The notes under the pieces were generated by a model. The model ran no database searches, was not told the origin of the DNA, and saw nothing but the letters and a program-made list of their open reading frames with translations. The position numbers and the translations under genes are program-made. Shown here one piece after another: positions 1 to 13,177 of a stretch of DNA of 64,000 nucleotides. Positions within the stretch are counted from its first letter, which is position 1, and the number at the start of each line of letters is the position of its first letter. Origin of the DNA: Areca catechu (lineage: Eukaryota; Streptophyta; Magnoliopsida; Arecales; Arecaceae); contig CM038039.1 of NCBI GenBank assembly GCA_021397845.1, positions 179,092,526 to 179,156,525 on the forward strand, read 5' to 3'.

Positions 1-1419
1 TTACATACCTTATCCCATAACTTGACAAATGTTTGTAGGATGTTGTCCTACACCAATCTTCCTGTGTCGCGATTTGGATAAGGATGCATCTAATTACTCC
101 CAATAGATTAGGCTCTATTTGTTCCTCGTCTCCTTCATACTCTTTAGCCAAATTTTTCTCAGCCTGATATACCTTCTCAACACTATCACCTAGGGGTTCT
201 TTGGGTTTAGACTCATTCTCTTCTAATTCCCCTATGTGTAAGGCCCTAGTTGGACAATTGTTAGCATAATGGCCTAACTTATGACATCTATAGTAAGCCA
301 CATTAGGTTTTGGAGTCCTCTGAACTTCTGGTGCTTTACCCCTATCATCTCTATAGGTCAGAGGAGTGCTAGGGTTGGGTCGACTGGGTCACATCTGATT
401 CGATCCTGGCTGCTGACTAGGTGCACTAGTTCTAGGGGGTTCGGTTTGCGATAAAATGGTCCCCTATGAAATCTCTCGGCATCTCGTGCTACCTGGTAAG
501 CTAGCTCTAAGTTATGGACTTCTCTCAAAAATAACTCCTTCTGGATCTCTTCTCTCAATCCTGCCCTAAATCTAGACAAAGTAACTGACTCAGACTCATC
601 TATATTGCATCTCATTACAAATTCACCAAATTTGGCAATGTATTTGGCTACACTCTTGGTTCCCTGAGTCAATCTCTGCCACTGATCTAGAAATCTCTGG
701 TGGTAGGACATGGAAAGGTATTTCTCTCTAAGCCTAAGTTTCATTGCCCTCCAGGTTACTATGGGATCATCACCTCCTTGTCTAATGAACCTCTTGACAT
801 TCCCCCAGTAAAGCTTAGCTTGACAAATTAACCTAAGCTTTGCAAACTTGCACTTTCTTTCCTCAGTCATGTCATACCAATCGAAGTATTGGTCCATCTC
901 TCCCTCCCAATCTATGTAAACCTTAGGATCTAGATTACCATCAAATGTTTGTGCTTCCAACCTAATACTCTTAAGGGTTCGCTCATCATGGTCAGTTTGA
1001 TCCTGATTGTGTCTCCTAGGGTTTGGCTCATAGACTGGATCATGGTGTGCTATCCTAGGGTTCGGGTCATGGACTCGATCAGGATTGGGCCTCCTAGGAT
1101 TTGGCTTGAAGAAATGGTCTTGATGAAGAGCCCTTCTAGGGTTGATGGGTGTCTCAAACTCAGATTCAGGCTCTAACTCATTCTGGACTTCAAGAGTTCC
1201 TCCAGGGGTACGAGCTTCTAATCGATCAAGCCTAGCAGTGATGTGGGTTATCTGATCAGTCAAGTTTTGATTGGTGTAGGCTAATTGATCAGTCAAGTTT
1301 TGGTTCAGCCGGGTCATTTGGTCATTCAAAGATTTCATTAAACTCTCAAAGTTTTGTTCCATGGTTACACTAGATTGGGCTTGGGTTTTCTTGTAGGGTG
1401 CTCCTGATCTAGTTGCCAT
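1..1419 (-). pseudogene. gag: G1 gag and start of pol, frameshifted
   Basis: This is the capsid-type gag of a Ty3/gypsy element, which would assemble cytoplasmic virus-like particles. The start is placed at 1419, the third codon of the open frame, because related G4 also begins with (M)xTRSG. A coiled N-terminal region with repeated LTDQ units (about residues 20-70) is followed by the Retrotrans_gag core, including LREKYLS, FLDQWQRL and FRAGLREEI. The frame breaks near 430. It resumes in another frame at about 360-120 with a zinc knuckle whose first cysteine reads tyrosine (TAC at 293-295; pattern Y-x2-C-x4-H-x4-C). A further shift near 45 leads into sequence resembling the lead-in to the gypsy protease. 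There are at least two frameshifts plus the lost cysteine, so it is not functional. Confidence 0.85.
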
Positions 1420-2461
1420 GCACACACAGACTCAAACTCAGTCTAGGGGTTTGCTAGACCTAGAGCCCAAACCAAATGTTAAGTTAAATTGACAATCCAG
1501 GTTGTAGTAACTTGGCACTTGGCCAGGTAAGTGTAAGGTTGGTGGAGGTTTCTCTTTGCTTGCCTTAGACACCAATTTGAAATTGGCCAGGTAAGTGAAC
1601 CAACCCACATTCTTTCGGGCTCTTGTCTCTGAACCACTTGCCTAGACACCAGATACAAGCACACACAAATAGGTTGTCAAAGTTGGCTTGACACTTGATT
1701 CGACCTGACCTTGTGGGTGTCCCTAGCTCACTAGAGCAATTAAATGTCTACTTTGTTTTAATTAGGGTTGGGTTCGTTATGCAGGTTGGTGATTTTTGGG
1801 CTATGGATAGGTGATGAAATCCTGACCCTATGTCAATTTCATGCCCTTAACTTGTTTTACCATGAAACGAATGCAACAAGCATATGGATCCAAATTTCAA
1901 GTGCAGAAATCAGTATGTTGCAGTTTTGATATGGGGCAGAAAAGTGATATGTATCAACCTCATAAAAATTTGAAAAATCCACAAAACACTCCTAACTTGT
2001 AGGGGATATACCATATGAAAGAAAATTTAAAGATAAAATCTATACTATGCTAAGCAGATACTAGAAGTTAGATAATGTAAAAAGAATAGAACATAACAGC
2101 AGAAATTTCAGTAGTAATGATGGAGTGCGGGAATTTTCATTTTTTTTGTGATTTTTTTTTTGAAGATAAAATTTTGCATGCTGATAAATAACATAATACG
2201 AAGTAGGAAAAAAACTATTTCAATGAAAAATTAACTACTTTCATTCAGACTTTTTTGCAAATCATAGTCAGCCTACTCAAAAATATAGCAAGCAAAATTT
2301 AAACAAACAAAGATATTTGCATACCAAACTTCAACCTAATGACTCACGTCTAGCCAGGGCTCATTATTCTCATGGGTCGTGATAGTGTACTACTGTACAC
2401 CCGCTCAGGAGGTGTGAATCTTAGGTCTAGATTGGATTTACAAAGAAAACTATATAGTAAG
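1420..2461 (-). other. G1 5' leader (left part)
   Basis: About 1 kb of untranslated leader lies between gag and the primer site. No credible ORF is present. The strand is AT-rich with homopolymer runs around 2140-2160. The last five bases, GTAAG (2457-2461), are the left target-site duplication of copia A, and the leader resumes after A at 18897. A leader of about 0.9-1.1 kb is also seen in G2 and G3. Confidence 0.7.
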
Positions 2462-4785
2462 TGAAAGTAAAAATGTGGTGCAGGTGCCTACGCTAAGCAT
2501 GCAACAGCACAGGGAGCAGGTAAATATTTTAAAATATTTTTAAAATAAATACGAAAAACACCTATTCCGCACAGGATCTAGTATATGCAAGATGCATGTA
2601 TTGGCATGATACAGATCATATAATATTTATAAACAATTTTATAAATCCAGATCTACATATGCATGAAAATAGAACCCAAAAACATACCTTATTCCCAGCT
2701 GGAATAAGTCTGGGATAAACCTGGAATAGACTGGAATAACTGGAATAAAGTTATTCCAGTCGTCTTCCACCTTGGGCTGAAAACAGGGCTTCCGAAAAGT
2801 CCCCGGAACGCCGCCTTCCGGATGTCTGATCGCTCCCAAATTTGAGCTGTAGATTCTTAAGGAAGTCCTCTTCGATTTGGCACTAGTTTCTACAAAAAAA
2901 ACTAAGCCAATAAATCATCAAAATTCGCCGAAGTCTGCTGCATGAAAATGACAGCAGAACAGAGTAGCTGTCTTCGTCGTTGGATTTCGGGCAACAGGAG
3001 CGATCCCGGCTCACGTGGTTTGCTCCGAGGAGTAGAAGAATACTCCCTCTAGAGGGGAGACATGCCCGGGACTCTCGGATCCACCTCCACGCACGGTGCT
3101 AGCCGCCGGAAGAGGGGTTCACGGTCACAGAAATTCTGCTGCTGGGCAGAATTTGAGCACTTCAAAACAAGGGAATAATGCCTTGTATCTCTCCCTCACA
3201 AGCTCCTAAACCTAGCCCTAGATGCAAATAATAGTTCTCAAAATGGTAAACTCTCAACCTCTCAAAGAACACCCAAAGCACTCTCTCTTTAGGCCTCCCT
3301 CACGGTGGCTAAAAAATATTCTCTCGTTGAAACTTCACCACACGAACAGGGGAGGGCTTTTGTTTATAAAAGCTGCTGGGAGGGAGAGGGAGGTTGAGCG
3401 TTGTGAGGCCAAGAGACGGAAACAGCCCAATAAACAAGCCATTAAGGGAGGGATTAAAGCCATTAAGGAAGGAGAAGGGAAGAGACGCTAGCCCAGCGTC
3501 AAACAAAACGTCGTTTGGCCTTCAAACGCAAAAAAAAATTTCTCCCAACAAAAATTACGTGTAAATGGTCCAAGAGAGAGGAAAATCCACCGGTCCAATA
3601 AAAAAAAAACGATCCAAAATATTTAAACCAAGTGGTTCAATCTAATTTGAACCAGTTTAAAATTTGGTTCAAGGAAAAAATTGGTTCACAACCAATTGAA
3701 GGCCGAAACGAACTCTGAATCAGTTCAAAACTGATTCAGAAAAATCCTGGCGCAGTGCTGGTCTACCCAGAACATTTTCCGGTCGACACAGACAAGGGAA
3801 CGATGGGAAAAGAGTGCTCAAAAAATACTGTGACCATAAAACTGAGACGATTCCCAATCGTAATCGGTATTCGGATCAGAGAGTTATCCTCTGTGGCGTG
3901 TGACCTCATAGGTTTGAACCTAAATGGTAGCACTGGAATAATTCCAGTACCAGCACAGGAAACCATCTAGCAATGGATCCCGGCGTTCGGATAGGTCAAA
4001 GATGCGGGAGCAAACTATCGAACCTCTGGCATATGGTTACCATATAATTCATCCCTTTGACCTCTAATGCTCATGACGACTGAGATTGGGCTGCCAACCC
4101 AGACAGAGTCAATCGACTACGTGTCTCAACCTTGCTAGCCCAGTGACTCTTCACTAGGACTACCCCGGCCAAGGATTTACTAAATTGAGATACTGCGAGA
4201 CATTCAATCCAAACTGTTTGGACAGGTCAATTCCATCTTGGTCCATCATTGCTCCACAAGTACTTGCCTGTACCCAGAAACCTTCCATCACCGGATTAAA
4301 AATCCGGGTAGTCCGGTACCAAAGCATAGGGAGTTGCGTGCAAGCTACCGTGATGACCTCAGGTCAGAGGGACTTATACCCATATCCAATCGTGAGTTTC
4401 CCTTGTGCAGAGAGGGGCTGCACGGAGTCACGTTCAATGAGATACCATATATCCCACTTGTAGATCACATCAGTGTCACCACACTCATTTAGTCAAGAGG
4501 ATAACCAAACGATGTGAACTGCAACAACCTATACTTGATATATTGCCGTCCAGTACAATATATCCTTTGGTTGTGAACTGGGTTTAAGGACCACTCGATA
4601 CATCCTCTCTGTATCGAAGTCAGTGTAGTCCTAAGGACTTCATCACATGGAAAGAGTTCATTTTAGGGAAATACAATATGTGATGAGCTGCCAAATAACA
4701 ATTTTATCAATTCATAAAATAAATACAGTGCTGAGCACAACCGCCTACAACCCAGGCGATTGGCTTTGGGACACATTTCCCAACA
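2462..4785 (-). repeat. A 3' LTR (2,324 bp, complete)
   Basis: This is the left-hand LTR, which is the 3' LTR because A reads leftwards. Its ends, 2462-2937 and about 3605-4785, recur at 12703-13177 and about 17712-18891. The middle (2938-3605) is missing from the other copy. A minus-strand TATA-like TATAAAC lies near 3365-3372. Short ORFs in this stretch are not conserved products. Confidence 0.9.
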
Positions 4786-4796
4786 ACTCCCACTTG
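4786..4796 (-). promoter_or_regulatory. A polypurine tract
   Basis: On the minus strand CAAGTGGGAGT directly precedes the 3' LTR start TGTTGGG. This is the plus-strand primer position expected for a copia element. Confidence 0.8.
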
Positions 4797-4798
4797 TA

Positions 4799-7700
4799 CT
4801 AAAGCCAATTAGAGGAGTATCTTATACCCATTTCCCATTTACAATAGTCGAACTCTTTGACTCCAAGGGCTTTAGTGAAGGGATCGGCCAGATTTTCTTT
4901 CCCATCGATCTTCAGAAGATTGATGTCGCCTCACTCCACGATTTCTCGTACGAGATGGTAGCGCCGCAAAATATGCTTGGTGCGGTGATGAGCTTTTGGC
5001 TCCTTAGCTTGAGCAATGCTCCAGTGCTGTCACAGTACACCGGAACATGACCATCTAGGGAAGGTGCCACCCCTAGCTCTCCAAAGAACTTTCGCAACCA
5101 CACAGCTTCCTTTGCTGCATCTGATACTGCAATATATTCTGCTTCGCATACCGAGTCTGCAACAATTGCCTGCTTGGAACTTTTTCAGCAGATCGCTCCT
5201 CCGTTCAGGGTAAATACAAACCCTGACACACTCTTGCTATCATCTCTATCTAACTGGAAACTAGAGTCAGTGTACCCCACAAGTTTCAAGTCAAGTTCTC
5301 CACAAATCAGCCATTGATCTTTAGTATTTCTCAAATACCTGAGGATGGACTTAACCACCTTCCAATGCGCCTCACCTGGGTCAGACTGGTATCTACTCAC
5401 TACTCCTAGTGAGTATGCCACGTCTGGTCTAGTACAAGTCATAGCATACATGATAGAGCCTACTGCAGAAGCATAAGGTACTCTACTCATGCGTTCTCTT
5501 TCCTCAGGAGTTGTCGCACAATCCCTTTTGGAAAGAGTAATTCCAGAACCTATCGGAAGATAGCCTTTCTTGGAATTTTCCATGCTGAACCGTTTCAGCA
5601 CGGTATCAATGTACGTAGACTGGGACAGTCCCAAAAGCTTCTTGGATCTATCTCTATAGATCTTCATACCTAGTATGTAAGAAGCTTCACCCAAGTCCTT
5701 CGTGGAGAACTGAGATGATAACCAGACCTTTATTCCTTGTAATGCTGCGACGTCATTCCCGATTAAGAGAATGTCGTCAACATACAATACTAGGAATACA
5801 ATCACAGAACCATTAACCCATTTATAAATGCACGGTTCTTCTCCGTTCTTAACGAAGCCGTACGATTTGATACACCTATCAAACCGTAAGTTCCAACTTC
5901 GAGATGCTTGCTTGAGTCCATAAATGGACCTCTGCAACTTGCATACTTTTGATTCATCTATGGATGTGAACCCTTCAGGCTGTATCATATACACCTCCTC
6001 TTCCAGCTCCCCATTTAGGAAAGCGGTTCGGACATCCATTTGCCAGATCTCGTAATCAAAATATGCTGCAAAAGCAAGCATGATCCGAATGGACTTGAGC
6101 ATTGCCACAGGGGAGAAAGTCTCGTCATAATCGATACCATATCATTGACGATACCCCTTGGCAACCAGACGAGCTTTATAGGTCTCTACCTTCCCATCTG
6201 CGCCCCTTTTCTTCTTGAAGATCCATTTACACCCGATGGGTTTAATTTCTTCAGGCGGATCAACCAATGTCCAAACATTGTTGATTTCCATGGACTCCAT
6301 TTCAGATCGCATGGCTCCAAGCCATGCCTCAGAGTCAGATCTCTGAAGTGCATCCATATAGGTGATCGGATCCTCATTGTTCTCATCGAGCTCAATGGGA
6401 TCGCCGTCCTGGACCAAGAAACCGTAGTATCTGTCCGGCTGACGCGGTATTCTACCGGATCTCCTAATGGGTTCTGGGTGTGATTCAATCACAGCCGGTT
6501 CTATGATGTCCTTAGAGTGTGTAGGTCCTTCTATTGGCTGAACTTCATCAAGTTCAATCTTAGAGGCTATAGTTCCTTCTCCAAGGAACTCCTTTTCCAA
6601 AAAGATAGCTCTAAGAGCAACGAACACCTTTTGTTCATTCTCCAGGTAGAAGAAATATCCTTTGGTTTCCTTAGGATAACCAACAAATAAACACCGATCA
6701 GACCTAGGACCAAGTTTGTCTGAGTCTAAACTCTTTACGTAAGCCGGACAACCCCAGACCCGAAGGTGTGAGATTGATGGTTTACGTCCATTCCACATCT
6801 CATACGGAGTGGAGACAACAGATTTACTTGGAATATTATTTAATAAGTAACAGGCTGTCTGAAGCACATATCCCCAAAAGGGTAGCGGCAGAGTTGCAAA
6901 GCCCATCATGGATCGAACCACGTCTAACAAGGTTCGATTCCTCCTTTCGGACACACCATTCAACTGTGGTGTTCCTGGAGGAGTCCACTGAGAGAGAATT
7001 CCATTCTCCTCAAGATATGTCAAAAATGCAGCAGATAAGTATTCACCACCTCGATCAGATCGAAGGGTTTTAATACTTTTTCCAGTTTGCTTTTCTACTT
7101 CATTACGGTATCGTTTGAACATTTCAAACGACTCAGACTTATGTCTCATTAAAAAGACATAACCGAATCTCGAAAAGTCATCTATAAATGTAATAAAATA
7201 TTTGTATCCTCCTTTGGCACTAATTGTCATTGGTCCACATACATCAGTATGTATTAGACTTAGGAGTTCTGTAGATCGTTCACCTTTTCCAGAAAAAGGT
7301 GACTTGGTCATTTTACCAAGTAAACAGGATTTACAAGTGGGCAGTGATTCAGAATCACTGACCTCGAGAAGTCCATCTCCTCGCATCTTGTTTATCCTAT
7401 TTTGGTTAATATGACCTAGTCTACAGTACCAAAGATACAAATTATTGACATTATCTAACCTTGGGCATTTGCTAGAAGTGTACATTACACTAACAGGCTT
7501 TGACAGTACAAATATGCCATTATTTAATCTAGCTTTCATTATAATAGCATTATTCAAAATAACATTGCAAAAATCTCCTTTTATTGATAGTTCAAAACCA
7601 TAATTGGCCAAAAGGCCTACAGAGATTATGCACATAATGAAACTAGGACAATAGTGACAGTCGACTAGTTCGATAGTACAAGACTCAAAGACAAGATGCA

Positions 7701-8742
7701 GGACTCCATCCGCCAGTACTGGAACACGATTTCCATTCCCGACACTCAGAAACTGTTCTCCATCTTCAAATCTTCTGCTAACTTGAAGTCCCTGTAACGA
7801 ATTACAATCATGAATTGGACTACCAGTATCCAATACCCAGTTAGCAGTATCAACAATTGAGTAATTACAAGGTCTTATCATATAAATACCTTGTCCAGCA
7901 GACTTCTGCTTTCTCGGCCTGTTCGGATCAAGGGATGCTATATAAAGAGGACAGTTCCTCTTCCAGTGTCCCTTCTTCTTGTAGTGGAAGCACTCTGTAG
8001 AAGACTGATCAGCCTTAAACTTCCTGGTCTGACTCGAGCCAGGAGCATTCTGCGCCTTCTTTCCCTTTTTATTTATTTTCTTCTTCCTTTTCTTAAAGGG
8101 ACGACGACCTCTACCTCCTCCCACTAAATTCACCACCCCCTTATTAAGTTGGTGGTCTTTCTCGAAAGTCTGCAGTAATCCTAAAAGACCATGGTAGTTT
8201 ACTGTAGGCTTGTTCATTCTGTAATGATCAAGAAAGTCAAGATAGGAGGAGGGAAGAGAATTCAGGATCGCATCCTTGCCGAGCTGCTCGTGCAAGGGGC
8301 ATCCGAGTTTGTCCAGTTTTTCAATCAGCTCGATCATGTACAATACATGATCAGTGACTGAACCGCCATTCGGCATCTTGGAGTTGTAGATGGCACAAGA
8401 CACTTTGTACCGTTCTATATCATCCGGGGTGCCGAAGGATTCCTTCAACTTTTGAAGGATTTCATCAGGTTGGGCCTCCTCGAATTTGCGAGTGAACTCG
8501 TCGTTCATCACTGCTAGCATAATGCAACGGACAGTAGTCCGATCAGAGACCCACTTCAGATAAGCATCTCTGACCGCACTCCGTGCATTAGCGGGAGGGA
8601 TTTCAGGTGCCGGATCCGTTATCACATACAGGATCCATTCGTGCTCCATAACTATTCTCAACTTTCGATACCAACTATCGAAGTTGTGACCCTTTAACTT
8701 CTCGTTATCGAGAAGTGACCGGAGCGACAAGTTTGAAGACAT
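4799..8742 (-). pseudogene. gag-pol: A gag-pol polyprotein (copia), near-intact but broken
   Basis: This is a single gag-protease-integrase-RT-RNase H frame in copia order. It starts at 8742 (MSSNLSLRSLL). The UBN2-type gag is followed by a zinc knuckle near 7970-8005 with CFHY where CFHC is expected. Protease has WVLDTGS. Integrase shows a zinc motif with the first His replaced by Tyr (7426-7428), then D, D (RSDRGGEY) and E (NGVSERRN) with the normal 35-residue spacing. RT has LYVDDILL. The frame is open from 8742 to 6142. A TGA at 6142-6144 stands where Arg is expected, another TGA near 5185 where Trp is expected, and a 1-bp loss near 5005 shifts the RNase H. The frame ends at a TAG near 4799. 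It looks recently inactivated. Confidence 0.9.
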
Positions 8743-10264
8743 CTAAAAAGAAAACAAGACCAAATTAGTTTATGAATTAATAACTTAACCAAAAGACTTG
8801 GACTTTAGTCTAAAGGTTTCTCCCACTAATTTTTCAGATTGGTAGCCTCTGACTCCAATCCGTGAAAACAACATTTTTCAAGTGGGTACTGAAATCCAAT
8901 AGGCCTCGCATGAGCCCGACTATGGCCAGCTCACCCATACGAGCCTAAAGGTAGGTTCGTAAACCAATTGTTTCCCTAAACAATTTTCAATATAAAATTT
9001 TGCCCCAGAGAACACCCCAATTGGCCTAGGGGCCTCCTATTGCGGGTCTCTGGTTAGGTCCAACCATTAAAATGACAAACCCAATGCTTCCAGCTAACTA
9101 AAGACCAAGCCCGACTATGGCCGGCCTACCTGGTCCCGTTAAGGAGGTTGCACTGAACCATCATCGATCAAATAGAAATTCCAGTCACTGGATGTACACC
9201 CGTTCTATGGAACTGCGGATGCACACCAAGCTAGTGGACATATTTCCATTCAACTTAATGGGAGGCTAAGACACTGTCAACCCTTTGACTTAGTCTTTTA
9301 AGGACCTAATAATTTTAGAAGATTTTTAGTTGTGACAGAAGAGAAGAGACAAGGACATGGATCATCCTCCCACTGAATCAATCAGATTCCAGGAGGGTTG
9401 AATTAAATCAACAATTGATCCATGGGCACCTATTGATCAGTCAGACCGATCAACCTGGGTGACATGGGTTAACTCGAGTCATTGAGTTTTTCCAATCAGT
9501 TCTGGTTGACTCGACTAGCCAGGTAGGTGAGATCATGGGTGAGTATCCGCCATTAACCATCTTTCCTAGACACCAACCAAGTTGGCCAGGAAAGAGGTAG
9601 CCTCATACAACCATGATCACAAATGCCAAACCTACCTCGACACAAGTCGGTTTACCAGACCCGATCAGATTTGCCTAAAGACTCGGGCGTCCACTAAGCC
9701 ACTAATTGGATCTATTTTAGATGAACGGATCAACTAATCTAACTATTAGATAGTTCTAAAGAAGGACCTTAAACAACATTTGTTTAATCTTCTTTTAATC
9801 CGATTCAACTAAACTTAGGTCTAACCCAGTTATGGACATAACTAATCTGCTAACCCAATTAACCCAATTTGGCTTATGCAAATTTTATTAGATTTCATAA
9901 ACCTAAATTTTTTATTTTTTTTTATTAAGCCAAATACTTAATTAAAATATTTTTTAATTAAGTCTCTATGTAAAACAATTTTACATCTTAAATCATGCAT
10001 CATATCTAGATTTATACTTTTATAAATATTATATGACTCAAATAACAAAATTATAAATCATACCGAAGTGATAAAATAATTTTAATTTCTTTTTAATTTC
10101 CTTAAAGGATCCTTCTGAAGAGGCCAACACAGACGAACCGCATCGTGTCAAAGACACACGGCCATGGTGAAGGTCTCAACTAGGTTCCTAAAAGTACTCT
10201 CTAATCTCAAGATTAAATAATTTAATCTACTATACATGCATCAAGATATGTTACTCTAGAACCT
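8743..10264 (-). other. A 5' leader (1.5 kb, non-coding)
   Basis: This is untranslated sequence between A's primer site and its gag start. I see no ORF of substance. It contains an AT-rich block at 9890-10110 and several TCGACT/GACTCGA words near 9475-9520. It is unusually long for a copia leader. Otherwise I see nothing in it. Confidence 0.6.
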
Positions 10265-10275
10265 GGCTCTGATAC
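10265..10275 (-). promoter_or_regulatory. A primer binding site (split by S1)
   Basis: On the minus strand GTATCAGAGCC matches the tRNA-iMet-type site TGGTATCAGAGCC. Its first bases lie across S1 in the right-hand copy of the target duplication (12700-12704). Before S1 arrived the site would have read through perfectly. Confidence 0.75.
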
Positions 10276-10280
10276 TACTG

Positions 10281-12699
10281 TGAAAGGGATATGCCCTACA
10301 AGCCAATCTATGTTGTATCTCCCAAACCATTGTAATTGACAATTTTCTAAATAAAGGCATTATTTTTTCATCATACGCTGTGTTATATGATGAACCCCAT
10401 TGATTAGGGCTATGATTTTTGAGTTATGATGAGATCATACCAGTGAGACCTAAAATCTTAAAACCGTAATCTAAAGTATTCCTAGTCAAAGGAACCCTGA
10501 GTAGGGGATCAGGGTTTTTCCGATAAGACTAGCACATCCCGGGTATACTGGAAAGGGTGACTGCTCTCACAGTCACTTGTGTATGACACTAATACTGGGA
10601 TGTGGGTGCTCATTGGAGAATGAGTTCACTGATATGATCCAACTTGAGAACATCTAATGGAGTCTTAGCTACATGTCAATAGAAGGTTCTCATAGTGGGA
10701 GTGGTACAAGTAATCTTCTGACCTGAGACTGCCATAAGTACCTTATGTACATGAACCCATTCTTTGGTTCAATCCTAATCATGACACTGAGCCATGCATA
10801 GGATTGATACTGGGAATGGTGAATTGGATGTGAAGGTAATGAGTAGGTCAACAAGGAATCGATCACTCTTAGTTAGAGGAGATTGCATCTAGCTAGTCAA
10901 CAATCGCATAATGATTCAGGGAATCTTTGATCAAAGTGAAGATATTAGAGATGGTTTCTAATATCAAGATAATCGAATCATCATTATAAGATTGAGCTAG
11001 AAATAAATATAATATTGGATTTGACATATATCCATATCCATAGTTATATTTTGGGTGCTGGCTGATCGAAAGATTTAATTGTACGGTAACTCTCTACTAA
11101 AGGGTAATTTTGGTATTTCACCAGAATTTCCATATCTTCCGGGTAGACATGACACGTTGCTAGACGTCAATCTTGTCTTGTGGGTTGATCAAGTTCAAAG
11201 ATCACATGTTAGGAAGAGTCCTAATTGATCGAATCGGGTAAGCCCGGTTTGACCTAAATCGATTAGAAAAAGTTCTAATCAAATTAGGTCAACTTGTATT
11301 CGAACCCACTGCTGGCTAGATATGGAACCCAATGGGTCACACACTTAAGAGGATTGATCAAGAGTTTAATTTGGAATTAAATCATCTTTGCAGGATAACA
11401 CTCTAGCAGGTGTTGCAAACCCTAGCTTCTATTCGGATCGGATTCGAATTAGGGTTCCAGATTGGTTCAAATTGGGTTCTAATTGGACCTAATTAGACCC
11501 TAATTGAGAAAACAGGAATATGGCTAACCCTATTGGCTAGCCATGTAGCTTGGCTAGCCTCCCCACCCACCCCCTTTATTTTTTCATGCCAAATGCCAAG
11601 AGTCCATGCGCGCATGGACTCTTGGAGCGCCTTAAGGAAGAGTCCATGGCGCATGGACTCTTGGCGGGCCCCAAAAATTTCTCCGATGATTTTATTTGGG
11701 GCGGCCTCTTTCTTAAGCAATTAGCGCACCATCTCTCCCCCCTTGGATGAGAATCCAATGGCTGATGGGATTTTGAGAAAGAAGGAATGCGCTAACTCCT
11801 CCCGGGTGCGCGAAATAACATCTCTTCGGAGATGAAAAGTCGCGACCCCTTTCCTTTTTAAACACCGCGGTTTTTCCTTTAAGAAAAGCCGTGGGATTTA
11901 ATCTGGAAGGCCGTGAGATAGGAGGATGGGGCATGAGAAATTGAGAAGGGCATGAGAAAGTCATTACGGAGAGGTGTGTAGGCGCCTATCTGAGAATTAT
12001 TTAAAGGGTCGGGAAAATTCAGAACAAAAAAATCTTTTCTTTCTTCCTCTCCTGAAGACTCTTTTATTTTTTTCTTGCTCTTGCATTGTTTCCTTTACAG
12101 AGTAAACCTCTGTCGAAACTCTGCTACTGAACAAGAATAAAAGTAAAAGTCTCCGACGGTAAAGGAAAGAAATAAGTTCTGATTTCTTCCTTTCTTTCTT
12201 ACATTAAGACATCATTGTCTTAATTTCTCCTCCAACTTAAGACAAGCCTATGTCCTCTTAGGACAAGGTCTTTCTCTTCAAGACAAGGGTGTCTAAAGGG
12301 CCAAGGTCTTGGTGGAAGGAGGAGAAGGAGTCAAGGAAAGGAAAGCAAGCTTTTGTGTGGAGGAATTCAAGCCATAGTCCAAGCAATTGAGTTCTGGGAA
12401 GAAGAACTCAATAGAAGGAACCTTTGAAAAGAAGATAGAGTTGTCTTGATCACTGCTTTGTGTGGATCACCATCGGAGGGCGGACACTTGGACGCCTGGT
12501 GAATTCAATCAGCCCCTTCAACATCAACTTTGTTGGAATTAGCGATTACAGGTTGGTACTCCAATTCTAACAATGTATGTTTAAATGTTCTATATATATG
12601 TTTTAATCCTGAATAAGGAGATTTTGGCTAAGGGATTATGGTGCAAATTTCATCATTTTGAAATTATACTTCCGCTGCGGTGCACCGGAAACCCCAACA
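10281..12699. mobile_element. S1: solo LTR (2,419 bp) in A's primer-site/LTR junction
   Basis: The block begins TGAAAGGGATATG and ends CCCCAACA. It is flanked by TACTG (10276-10280) and CACTG (12700-12704), a 5-bp target duplication with one C/T change. No gag or pol lies inside, so it is best read as a solo LTR. The second half carries a possible plus-strand TATA (TATTTAAAGGG near 11998) and a CT-rich stretch after it, so a plus orientation is possible but unproven. Small ORFs at 11493-11964 overlap on both strands and are not convincing. Confidence 0.75.
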
Positions 12700-12702
12700 C
12701 AC

Positions 12703-13177
12703 TGAAAGTAAAAATGTGGTGCAGGTGCCTACGCTAAGCATGCAACAGCACAGGGAGCAGGTAAATATTTTAAAACATTTTTAAAATAAATACGAAAAAC
12801 ACCTACTCCGCACAGGATCTAGCATATGCAAGATGCATGTATTGGCATGATACAGATCATATAATATTTATAAACAATTTTATAAATCCAGATCTACATA
12901 TGCACGAAAATAGAATCCAAAAACATACCTTATTCCCAGCTGGAATAAGTCTAGGATAAACCTGGAATAGACTGGAATAACTGGAATAAAGTTATTCCAG
13001 TCGTCTTCCACCTTGGGCTGAAAACAGGGCTTCTGAAAAGTCCCCGGAATGCTGCCTTCCGGACCTCCGATCGCTCCCAAATTTGAGCTGTAGATTCTTA
13101 AGGAAGTCCTCTTCAATTTGGCACTAGTTTATGTAAGAAAAACTAAGCCAATAAATCATCAAAATTCGCCGAAGTCT
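12703..13177 (-). repeat. A 5' LTR, first segment
   Basis: This near-identical copy of 2462-2937 is cut by G3 at 13177/13178. It includes the TGGAATA word cluster also present near 2690-2765. Confidence 0.88.

Noticed and set aside
3755..4492. ORFs of 65-92 codons in A's LTR, repeated at 17859-18527
   Set aside because: They recur only because the LTR is duplicated. The copies differ in length and frame, so there is no sign of coding constraint.
10281..12699. S1 as the true 5' LTR of copia A
   Set aside because: It does not match the left LTR of A, whereas 12703-18891 does. A has a perfect GTAAG duplication outside, and S1 has its own TACTG/CACTG duplication.
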